In this document: positions 46,650-56,430 of the stretch, piece after piece
How positions within the stretch are numbered: the stretch's first letter is position 1
Layout of the letters: the number at the start of each line of letters is the position of its first letter
NCBI GenBank assembly: GCA_000827265.1
Contig: KN834785.1
Location: 280,137 to 344,136 of the forward strand
Origin: Collybiopsis luxurians FD-317 M1
Taxonomy: Eukaryota > Basidiomycota > Agaricomycetes > Agaricales > Omphalotaceae
DNA length: 64,000 nucleotides
Reading direction: 5' to 3'
The notes under the pieces: model-generated
What the model saw: the letters and a program-made list of their open reading frames with translations, nothing else
Told to the model about the DNA's origin: nothing
Databases searched by the model: none
Translations under genes and position numbers: made by a program

Positions 46650-49600
46650 GAAGTCATCCACTAACATTGATATATACGCCTTATATTCTTGCTGTCAGTT
46701 GTGAAGAGAGCAACGGAGTTTCAATTTGATCGGATCTCCAGTGTATCTAAGTATCGGGTGATATATCTACAGATCTGTCAAAACGGCGGGATGTACAGAT
46801 ATCGAAATCAAGAATAATGAATTCCATCAAAAATAGAGGAGCCAGAGAAAATGAAAATCTGAAAGGGGAAATAATGATCGCATTACACGCGTGCGGCAGC
46901 GCACCCTACCATAGCTTTATCTGGAACGCCGCTTAAGCCATACCAAGTATTCTGGTGGAACTAGAACTGAAAGAAGCGCCGTTAATGGCACTTGTGGACT
47001 TCAGTTGGCTGTATAGGAGGTTCATGCATCGGCTTCTCCGGACCAATGAGTGGGCATTAGGGAAACAGAAAGGCAATTAATGGCGGCAATTGCATTTTGG
47101 GCCCTTTGATGTTACATATCACAGAATATAAGCATTGTACCAGGTCTTTTGCGGCAGTGTTCATGCTTGACTTGCGGTAGAGCTGCTTTATGGGCTCATG
47201 CCACCGTGCTAGTACAACAACATCCAGTTTCATGCCCCTGTTCCTATTGGCAAAAAAAAACTTACAATGAATGAGCAGCCATTGCATTGCTTCCGATTTG
47301 TTGGCAAAATCCTTCAGTCTTTAGCATCTGCCGCAAAGTACTTGAAAAATGTTACTGTATTATCATAGAGATCCTATCTTCTCAGAAGCGTGTATATTTT
47401 TTCTTGGTATTGAACATTCTCCTTTTGAGCTCATCTCCTCAAATTCAATCATCGACGCTTTTGTAAGCGCACTTGCCGCAGTACAGGCAGAATGGGCAGT
47501 ATGGTTCTTGAAAAATGTCAGCTATCGGAATTGTTGTACCTTGAATCACTCATCAATCATGATACAGAGTTCCTTGCTTGATGCTTTTTTCATTACCTAT
47601 GTCAGTCTTCAGGTCCCCGTTCTAGGGTATTTTTGCAGCAACTTCATGGCATAATCCACGTCAGCCTGTACGTTTCGCGTCCATTTGTCCCAAGTTCGCA
47701 GGTCGTACCGGCCACTACACTACCGTAATCACAGCCACGTTTGATTCCCCTAACTCCTTGAGGGCAACACATACAAGAAAACTGACCTTGTAATTTGTGC
47801 ACAATGAGTTTCGACCGTGTTGTTTTCGGTTTCAGGGATCACGTCAATCCCACCTGCGGTAGGTGTTAACATTCTTGGCAGGAAATGTTAAGGAGCTTGG
47901 AAAGATGCTGAAAAAGGATGGGATGGCGCATGTAGAGGCGGCCGAGGATTTCACTCATATCCTCGAAGTAGTGCGTCCCAAATGCTGAATCGGAAACACC
48001 GAATTTTGTTCCTTACCTTTGGAAAGCAAAGGCGACAAGATCGGACGCGTCAGAAATACCGATCAAGAATACCAGATTTTGTTCTGTATCCGTGGAAAGC
48101 GAGGGCGACAAGATCGGAGGTGAGGGAAGGCTATTTTGCTGTATTTGAATATCTGAACCGCGTCAATAGCAATTCCTGTTAGCGAAACTCCTAATTAAAT
48201 AGCAATTCGAATGTTGCAGAAGTCAGGTAGGCTGTTGAAAGATACGATTAAAGGTCAGGAGGTACATCATTACTGCCTGTACGTGCCGTTTCCTGCGTGA
48301 CATAATAAACCAATGATAAACCTTCTATCGTAGAACCAACCAAGCTGTCCTTCGAATTCCAATAACTACACTCGACGATGATTGAATTCTATCCGGAAAG
48401 CAAAGACAAGTTAGGAAGCAAAATAGTACCCCGGATTTCGCCGTACCGTGTCAATACAATTTTAGCTAACGTAACTCCGCTTGTGGCGCAATCATCAGAT
48501 AAGCTGCTGAGAGATTTGAATAGCCAGTGGACAAAATAATGGAGGGTACTCTTTGCCTGGAAGTTCCGGCGTTTGCTTAACACGATGAACTTTCTATTGC
48601 AGAACCAACTAAGTCGTCCTTCGCTTTTGGAGTAAACTGAATTCACCACGAGGTCGGCTGAGCAGTAAGAACTGTTAGAGGATAAGAATTCTGTGAAAAA
48701 AATATTAAGTGAGAGGAAGTATAAGAGGAGGTAACGTCACCAATGCAGAATCCCGAATACCGGATTTTGTTGGAGAGTGACGACGTCAAGATCGGAGGTG
48801 ATGTAATGACTGTTTCGCTGTTGTTGAATATTTGAACCGCGTCAGTGGCAATTCCAGTTAGCGTAACTCCTAATACGAGAGGCAGTTTAGTTTCAAGGGG
48901 TTGAAGGAGACGGACCCTTGGGTGGTTGGTATCATGACAGTTATTAAAACCTGGGTGCTCCGCGGGTGAGATGTGCCGAGCTACACGGTGCTCTTCGATG
49001 ACATTTAGACTGGGACCCAAGTTGCACTCAGCCATACTTAGATGCTCCTGCACAATCGAATACTGGCATAACCTTAAACAACCATGACGGTACATTAGCC
49101 CTCTCTCTTTTCTGATGCTGACACCATTCACTTGTGCGAGTATGATCTGATATTTGTGGATCTTCAGTTGTGTAATTATACTAGTAGAATCAACGAGAAC
49201 TACAAAAACAGAAAGATAAATGAAAGGAAGGGACACAGAGATGTATGTACACTGACAGAATATACAGACAAATGCATGATTCTGAGGGACAGGTTTAAAG
49301 TGGAAAAGGTACTGAACCAAATGGGTCTGTCTTAGTTGATGCATTGAAGAGATTGAGCTGTAAATCAACCGTAAAGAACAACATAGAGCGGTCAAACCTA
49401 CGAGACCATCGGCACATTGAATTCAACTTTCTGTTTTATATGGATGGCATTGGAGCAGGGAACCATACCAGATGTCAGTCTCTGGTAAGCTCCATCCAAG
49501 GAGATATTCTGTATCTTGTTGTTATATGAAAATGGCATGAATTGAGTTGTTCATTGACACGATTATAGGGTGACACTCTCAAGGCAATCCTCATCTGTGG

Positions 49601-50015
49601 AAACATTCTTTGAATGTGTCCACTAAGACAGGCAAATCCTGTTCAGTATTGTTTTTGCTTCAAAGAGCTTCTTGCAGTGTGTCATAAAATGCAAACCATA
49701 ATGTTCAGCATTCCCAGCCTCGCCACTAAAAAAGTTAGGCATAATGACAGCGTAAGCGGCATTCCAGAGACCGTTGGGGTAGGGTGGCTTAAGCATTATT
49801 TCCCCTTTCAGACTGTCATTTTCCCTACCTCCTGGATCTTGAATGCTGTTCCTTATTCCTTATTTTGATATCTTGACATTCCGATATTTCCACAGATCTG
49901 TAGATATATCACCCAATAGATACACTGGACACTCGGTCAAATTGAAACCCCATTCTTCTCTTCACCACTGACAGCAGGAATATAAGGTGCATGTATCAAT
50001 ATCAAGTGAAATGGA
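46650..50015. mobile_element. 3.3-kb segment bounded by about 165-base inverted arms
   Basis: The left arm (46,650-46,820) and right arm (49,848-50,015) are inverted copies: CCTTATATTC, GTTTCAATTTGA, TCCAGTGTATCTA and GGGTGATATATCTACAGATC appear in both in mirrored order with scattered differences. The interior is CpG-rich and has no long convincing gene; the longest frame (48,643-49,395, minus) is not recognisable. It could be a large non-autonomous element with long terminal inverted repeats, or two copies of a smaller repeat inserted in opposite directions. No target duplication was identified. Confidence 0.6.
47980..48880 (+). repeat. Degenerate long direct repeats inside the 3.3-kb segment
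   Basis: GGCGACAAGATCGGA occurs near 48,030 and 48,105, and a related GACGTCAAGATCGGAGGTGA near 48,780. TTTGAATATCTGAACCGCGTCA near 48,140 matches ATATTTGAACCGCGTCA near 48,827. CTTTCTAT(T/C)G, AGAACCAAC and GTCCTTCG recur at about 48,325 and 48,590. This points to about three copies of a unit of a few hundred bases. Confidence 0.6.
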
Positions 50016-50296
50016 AGCAGAATATATTATTCTCGCTCAAGCTGACAAATATTGGGAAGACACCCTACCCGGGAAACCAAGTCTGCTCGGAAGAATGAAT
50101 CCAAGGTGTCAAAACAGGCCAGCACTGATGCTGAACTAATCTGAACTTTGAATACATCTTGCATCATGTCCCATAATAGATAACGAACAAGTTTCCAAGT
50201 ACTGCAATTGGTTGTATGATCGGGTATGACAGGCGGAACATACTTGCTGATGCGAAAATCGCGCCTTACGGATCATGTTTATGTCCAAACAATGAC

Positions 50297-50795
50297 CGAA
50301 AAGCCGGCGCTCTTTGTTCCATTTATTGTCCTCAGCTGATTTTACCTCATGGTAGGCTTGCCATACTCACTGTCAGAAGAACCATTCTCAATATCATCAG
50401 AACATATTCCTACCTCGTGTTTAAGAGTATTCAAATTTCAATTTTTCGGCAAAGTATTGCGCACGCTCGAAGAATCGATTGAACCTTGAGGCGATTTGTG
50501 AAGTTGCTGAATATCCTTCTCCCCCTTTGTTAAGTTTGACAGTATTCAATTACTTGGAAGATTATTTCCAGACGGACGTCCGAGGAATAGCCCGAGGAAT
50601 AGAAATTTGAATACCCTTAAATTTTAATGCAGAAGATTCAGACACGAGGTAGGAACATGTTCTGATAATATTGAGAATGATTCTTCTGACAGTGGGTATG
50701 AGGGTAAGCCTACCAAGTGGTCAAGAGATTCAACCATGAGGTAAGATCAACGGAGGACAATGAATAGGACAAAGAACGCCGGCTGTTCGCTGTCT
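50297..50795. repeat. Hairpin-forming inverted repeat upstream of the MACPF-like gene
   Basis: Arms of about 155-190 bases (50,297-50,450 and 50,605-50,795) are mirrored: AAAGCCGGCGCTCTTTGTTC against ACAAAGAACGCCGGCTGTTC, TAGGCTTGCC against GGTAAGCCTACC, and CAATATCATCAGAACATATT against its inverse. The loop (50,451-50,604) contains GACGGACGTCC. It ends about 85 bases before the TATA box of the next gene and may be a small fold-back element. Confidence 0.75.
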
Positions 50796-50877
50796 AACCA
50801 ATGGAAGCCAACTAGGGAAAGGTCAGCTGCGTTGCCCTCTCGAAGCAGCTTTGCGCTTGTGTTGCTGTGTAGATGCT

Positions 50878-50886
50878 CTATATAAC
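50878..50886 (+). promoter_or_regulatory. TATA box of the MACPF-like gene
   Basis: CTATATAAC lies about 125 bases before the likely start codon at 51,004, leaving a 5' leader of about 90 bases. It is the clearest core promoter in the window. Confidence 0.55.
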
Positions 50887-51003
50887 TTGCTCGTGTGCTG
50901 CCTATCTTTCATCAGTCCGTTCGCGTCCAAATTACCAAGCCTTGCTACGAATCAACTTCTAGTGGTGTATGTCTTCAGCCCTCTTTGAATGCCACTTTTG
51001 CTG

Positions 51004-52685
51004 ATGGTGACTGCAGATATTATCATGGGAACCAATCTTGACCGTACTCCTCTCAGTGGCCAATACTTTATTGATGGCATGTCTATCGGGACTTCCGTCG
51101 ATGCCATCACAGGTGAATTCCCCGAGAGTGCAATCGATGCATCCACAATTCAAATCGAGGAAGTTACACCCCCGGATGAGGGAGACCATTTCTCTTTCAC
51201 GTCTATTGAAAACATCCGAGAAATTGAAATCAAAAACGCTATCGGCTACTCCTCTTCGATTACCTTTCCTGTTGACGGTCTCGAGGTCAGCTCCAAGCAA
51301 GGCATCGACTTTACCGAGAACGACGAGTCTGAGGGAACTAGCATACTTTACGTTCTTAATTGGGAGCGTGTCGGACCAACCAAGAAATTGAAAGATGGAA
51401 GCGCAAAGCTCAAGGAGGATGCTCAAAAGTTGATTCAGCATTCACCCGGTCTCTTCCGTGACCACTACGGTGACTACTTCGTTGAAAGAATCTCCACTAG
51501 GGCCAAGTTCACCGCTGTGTGGTGCGTTCGGTTTGTACGATGCATATTACAGAGTAGTGACTAGCCTCGCTAGGAAATGCACAGCAACCTCATCAAAGAG
51601 CCTCACTCAATTCAAGGCCTCCTTGAATGTGACTGTTAAAGGGCCTGGAGACATTGGAGGATCAGCTGGATTTTCAGCTGCCCTCTCGAAATCTCTCTCT
51701 GAAAATAACGTTTCCGTGAACGTCCAATACGATACTGTCGGCGCTTCCCCCGAAACTGAATTTGACACATCTGATATCAGCAAAGCTCTCGAAAGCTTCC
51801 GGAAAAATTGCCGCAACGTCCCCAGCATTGTTTACCTTCATCATTACGACGTACTAGATAGGAACGTGCCGGCGACAGTTGACATGGATCCAACCACTTT
51901 TAATCGTCTCTGCAACGTTTTCTCCAAGGCTCAGTTTGTGCTCTTCCTTAACGGTCTGGCGCCTGGAAGCAGAGATGTTCGTTTGAATCGGCGCGAAAAT
52001 CTTATAAACATTTTCAGAAGCCTTCATGCCAGCAGGGTCAACTATGAGAAGGACGAGCACGCTCTCAAGACCACCCTCGACGAACTTGACCGGCTCAAGG
52101 ATTCACTATTGGACCGCCTAGCTCGCCAGGATCTTATTTTCCAAGTTCGAAGTCTCACATTTGAAGAAATCTGCAAGTAAGTATCCATCTCTCATAGTAA
52201 AAACAGTGTAATCACCATGAGGTCTCAGCTTATTCCGGCAAGGGACAATCAACGAGCAGGGTTCTTGGATTAAAGCCTCTGACGGCATGAGCACCTACTC
52301 TTTTGGGAGGACCTACTTCTCGGGGGACGAAATCAAAAAATATGGTGTCAAGACAGGCACTGCTCAAGTGGTCCATTTGGGTTCATCGTTATTTCATACG
52401 CATGACTCAGCTATGAATTTCCCTGGTGATTTGAAAGTGCATGCTACTGCTGTAGGTATCACTGTCAATGACCACTGGGGCGATGGGACAACTGGATACT
52501 GGTGCATCCCGCACAATAATCCCCTAGGCACAGATGCATTCAAGATCGAGATCGAAAGTTTGGCAAGTCGAGGCATGCATGTGAGTTCAACCCGCGTTCT
52601 GATTCGTAGAAGCCCATGCTTATTTATTATCTGACAGTGGTCACTCGAAGTGACTTACATTGACCATGATGATTATGATGGTTGA
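51004..52685 (+). CDS. Four-exon gene, MACPF-like domain suspected, readable throughout
   Basis: Proposed exons: 51,004-51,521; 51,565-52,176; 52,230-52,580; 52,638-52,685, with introns GTGCGT..CTAG (43 bases), GTAAGT..CTCAG (53) and GTGAGT..GACAG (57). All joins keep the frame and no stop occurs before TGA 52,683-52,685. The start could also be 50,989 or 51,025, since several in-frame ATG codons precede conserved-looking sequence; the first intron could alternatively end at 51,552. Near the end of exon 1, DHYGDYFV resembles the (Y/F)G-(T/D)-(H/Y)-(Y/F) motif of fungal MACPF-like proteins; exon 2 has long amphipathic stretches and a helix-rich C-terminus (LDELDRLKDSLLDRL). Exons 3-4 form a separate Gly/His-rich domain (NDHWGDGTTGYW) ending in an acidic tail. 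I saw no signal peptide. MACPF proteins can be membrane-acting or regulatory; no activity can be inferred here. CpG-rich, unlike its surroundings, so it looks like a live gene. Confidence 0.65.
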
Positions 52686-52914
52686 GGTGTATTCATTGCC
52701 ACTAAGTCTTCATTTTCAGCAGTAGTTAAGCTGCGGGTCAAACTAAAATGAGGGTAGTATGTCCTGTTCTATCTCTGATGCCTGTTCTCGGGGTTTCTTC
52801 ATCCAGCCAGATTATAAAGTTAGTTTGTAAAATGTACCATGCATTTCAGTTGAACTGTCAATGTAAATTCAATGGCACATACTAAACTTGGTGTTCAATG
52901 TGAGCTTTCGCACA

Positions 52915-53760
52915 CATGACAGAGTCTTCACTGTAAATAGTTGCTGTAGAAATTGAGTGCTGCATCCTGACAATTTGTTCACTGCAAGTGAATGCTGCAA
53001 AAAATCAAGTTCTCTTTTGCAAACAGTGTTGCCGCGGTCTGGTCCGTGAACCTGTTGGACCCGGTCCGAACCTGAACCGGACCTTAGGTTCACATCCGGT
53101 TCAGGCAAAGTCCTGGACTGGACCTCCAGGTGCAGTTCGAGGTTCAGCAGGTCTCTGAACCTGCGGACCTGCACCTGAACCTCTGAACCTCCAGCTCCTG
53201 TGTGACACTGGAAGGTCAATATTTTGTAGAAATTTATAGAGTTTTAGCTCCCTCTGTTGGGAGAAGCAATCTCAAGGTAACATTTTACCCAACTACACCA
53301 GTTGCTGCTTCCAATTGACCAAATTATACCCAAGATGTGAGTCTTATGTTATATGATAATTATGTCATCCTCCCAGATATTGTATGATGAGCCCTTTGCA
53401 CTCAGTTTGGATCATATATTAGAGTAATTATTGACTAATACATCAAAGAAATTGCACAAAGATGTGATTTCTTTTGGAAAAATGTAAATGTTTGGTTGGA
53501 GGTTTAAACCTAGTGAACCGGGTCTGAACCCGGACCTGAACCTGAGGTTCGAGGTCCGAAAATTTCCGAACCGGACCTGAGGTTCAGGTTCGAGGTTCGG
53601 CCAAAAGACCAGGTTCGCAGCCCGAACTGAACCGCAGCAACACTGATTGCAAAAGAGAACTTGATTTTTTGCAGCATTCACTTTCAGTGAACAAATTGTC
53701 AGGATGCAGCACTCAATTCCTACAGCAACTATTTACAGTGAATAGCCTTGTAGACAGCTG
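52915..53760. mobile_element. Fold-back structure with a GGTTC/GAACC-rich core and CAGTGTTGC ends
   Basis: Outer arms (52,915-53,024 and 53,650-53,760) are mirrored: ATTTACAGTGAATAG-type words, GCTGCATCCTGACAATTTGT and AAGTTCTCTTTTGC against their inverses. Inside, CAGTGTTGCCGCGG at 53,025 and CCGCAGCAACACTG ending at 53,645 form inverted ends bordered by TTTGCAAA and ATTGCAAA. The core next to them is made of GAACCTG/GGTTCAGG words (53,040-53,205 and 53,510-53,640). CAGTG ends with 8-base flanks would suit a hAT-type element, but TTTGCAAA is its own inverse, so a single long palindrome explains it equally well. Confidence 0.6.
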
Positions 53761-54590
53761 TAACAGATTACTGTAGCATTTATTTACTGTGAAGAAACTT
53801 GTGAGAGGCAGCAACCAATTACCACAGCATTGATTACCAATGAATGGTCTTGGCATAGATCACAGCATTGAGTTTCAGTCTCACAGATGGCAGCATTTAT
53901 TTGCAGTAAATGGTTTCACAAGTGACAGCATTGAATTTCAGTAGCTTTTATTTGCAGTAAATGGTCTCACAATGGCAACATTTAATTTCAATAGAATTTA
54001 TCTGCAGTGAATGATATGGTCTCACAAATGGCAGCACTTGATTTTAGTAGCATTGATTTACAGCGAATAGTCTCACAGATGACAGCATTTTATTTCTGTA
54101 GTGTTTATTTGCAGTGAATGACTTTACGGATGACAGCATTTAATTTCGGTAGAATTTGTTTACAGATGACAGCATTTAATTTCGGTAGAATTTGTTCACA
54201 GTGAATGGTCTCAAAACTGAAATTAAGTGCTGTCAGTTTTGAGACCATTGACTGCAAACAAATTCTACTGAAATTAAATGCTGCCATCCATAAAGCCATT
54301 CACTGCAAATAAATTCTACTGGGACAAAATGCTGTCATCTGTAATGCCATTCACTGCAAATAAACCCTACTGAAATAAAATGCTGTCATCTGTGAGACTA
54401 TTCACCGTAAATGAATGCTACTGAAATCAAGTGCTGCTATTTGTGGGACCATTCAGTGCAAATAAATTCTACTGAGTCATCTGTAAAGCCATTTGCTGCA
54501 AATAAAAGCTGCTGAAATTCAATGCTGTCAACTTGGAGACCACTCACTGCAAATAAATGCTACTGAAATTGAATGCTGCCATCTGTGAGA
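53760..54590. repeat. Array of about 45-50-base units that reverses orientation in the middle
   Basis: From 53,760 to about 54,215 the plus strand repeats GCAGTGAATGGTCTCACA, GATGACAGCATTTAATTTC and AGTAGAATTTATTT. At about 54,210-54,250 the sequence folds back (GTCTCAAAACTG...CAGTTTTGAGAC), and from there to 54,590 the same units run in reverse (AAATAAATTCTACTGAAATT, TGCTGTCATCTGTGAGACC). There are roughly eight units on each side. The units are related to the outer arms of the fold-back at 52,915-53,760. Confidence 0.8.
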
Positions 54591-54693
54591 TGCAGCTGGG
54601 TTAGCTTGTTCAGTGTCTAGCTTTCCTTGGTCAGGACCATCCACCAGCTGGATCTGTGTCAACTATGTCCAACTCACCTGCTGAAGCTTCTTT

Positions 54694-54840
54694 CATCAGA
54701 AAAAGTACCTAAAGCCTAAGCAAACTCAGGATACCTCAGGTGTCCCAGGAATTAGGCCAAATCCTAAGAAACTTGAGAGAGCCGGAAAATCCTCTAATTG
54801 TCTAGGTAATCAGGTAAGCCCAGGATATGGGTCAGTCTTG
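54694..54840. mobile_element. One end of a CATCAG-type element
   Basis: CATCAGAAAAAGTACCT at 54,694 matches the ends of the elements at 32,853, 38,782 and 41,540, and is followed by the same CCTCAGG/CCCAGG words. The other end was not found; a TTTTTCCTATCA near 55,170 is too weak to call. Confidence 0.4.
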
Positions 54841-55744
54841 TCAGTTAAGTCTGCAGAATGCTCGGCCATAATGATAGTAGAACTAAAGCAAGAGTTGGCT
54901 TGAGTTATGACCTTACACATTGCAACTGCGGCAAGCTAAACCTGATCTGTTGCACAGAAAGTGATCACATGCATACTCAACTGAATAACCAGCTACACAG
55001 GATGTTACATACACTCTACAACAGTAACAGTTCAAACAATATTGAAAAAAATTTTGAACCAGTGTAATTCAGTTCAAATCAATGTTGTGTCAGTCAATTT
55101 ATTATGAAGTGTATACAGGTAAACAAAAGATTAGATAATGCTAATTTTATAAAAGTTAAAATGCTTTTTCCTATCAAAAGACAAGGTCCTTAGCTTACTG
55201 AAATTATGTGTTGATTTACAGCCTGTTATTCATATAAGAGGTAGGCAAGACTCCTTTGAGCCCTCCCGACAGTTGCGCTGATTGAGCTCCTCCACTCTGT
55301 TTTCAGCTGTCTTATTAAGAAATAAATAGACTGTCACTTTTCGGTCATGGCCTCTCGATGTCATTGGGATGTGAATAAGGCCGTACCAACTGGTGCAGGA
55401 GCTTACATACTTTAAGAAGCTCTTTGGATTGGTGCCTTTCTGTACAAGCCATCTCTCCATCGCATTTTTATACTTTTGTCTTCCCATGATCGTGGTTGGA
55501 AAATGAGATCAGACATTTTAGCGCCCCTGGGCAGACCCTGAATCCAGGCTTACCGACCATGCCTGTGGATCGCTGATGTCATATATGGAACATCGGCCAC
55601 ACAGCCTCTGATAATGCTTTGACATTTCCTATCTCAGAATTATCTAATCTCGGCCCCGGTAGGCTTGCGCATTACCCTTCTTGCCTTCCCATTACTGTAC
55701 CAAATTCCTAAAAATAAGCCAATGAAATTGAACTCCATTCCACA
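54841..55744. other. No supported gene
   Basis: Only short frames. The minus-strand frame at 55,230-55,487 shows no known domain. Confidence 0.35.
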
Positions 55745-56430
55745 AGTAAACTATTAAACATGTATTAGATTCTAAGTCAATAAACTACAAGATTCACGGA
55801 GGACTTGAATACAGTCACTGTAAGACTTGAAAAAGGTTGCCTCGCAAAGTTGTAACCTCTTCGGACATGTTCGGACCATGTGCCGAGCATGTATCATTGC
55901 ATCATTTCTGCTGCCTGCCACTCGCTGATCTCTGCTGTTTGCAGTGATCCCCTTCCCGCTCCACCTCCCACTCACCATTCCCGCCTCCCCGCCCACTGTC
56001 CCGCCCACATGTACCCTTCATATATATTGATAACTATGTAACAGAGTATATGCATGGTAAAGACCCAGCCTGGCATATTCATTTCAACTGTCATTTGTAT
56101 AATAGCGAAACTGTCAAACAATGATTGGATATATATCCAGGGTCAATGTATCAATGTACTGGAAAGCGGGACAGTGGGAAGGAGGTGCCAGAAGCAGTGA
56201 GCGGGAGGCAGGGAGCAGAGCAAGAAGGAGGGTCACTGCAAATAGCAGAGATCAGTGAGTGGCGGGCAGCAGAAATGATGCATGCTCGGCACATGGTCTA
56301 AACTTGTCTGAGGAAGTTGCGACTTTGCAAGGCAACTTTTTTCAAGTCTTATAGTGACTGTATTCAAGTCCTCAGTGAATCTTGTAGTTTATTGACTTTG
56401 AATCTAATAAGTTACATATTTACTAGTTTA
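55745..56430. mobile_element. Fold-back element 3, arms about 240 bases
   Basis: The left arm (55,745-56,010) and right arm (56,160-56,430) are inverted copies: ATTAGATTC, TCAATAAACTACAAGATTCAC, TGAATACAGTCACT, TGCCGAGCATG and TGATCTCTGCT each reappear mirrored. A short spacer (56,011-56,159) holds a TATATATTGATA stretch. The ends differ from the CACCCCCAGCAG family, so this is a different family. No clear target duplication. Confidence 0.75.

Noticed and set aside
48643..49395. 250-codon minus-strand frame inside the inverted-arm segment
   Set aside because: Composition and lack of motifs do not support a protein; no start context or introns found.
53040..53640. GGTTCGA-like words as tRNA genes
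   Set aside because: No A-box, anticodon stem or cloverleaf could be built; the words simply recur in a low-complexity island.
53760..54590. Array of short repeats resembling a CRISPR array
   Set aside because: Units are degenerate, have no constant spacers and reverse orientation; the genome is eukaryotic.
54694..55175. Complete CATCAG-type element ending near 55,175
   Set aside because: The candidate right end (TTTTTCCTATCA) differs from the family end too much to call.
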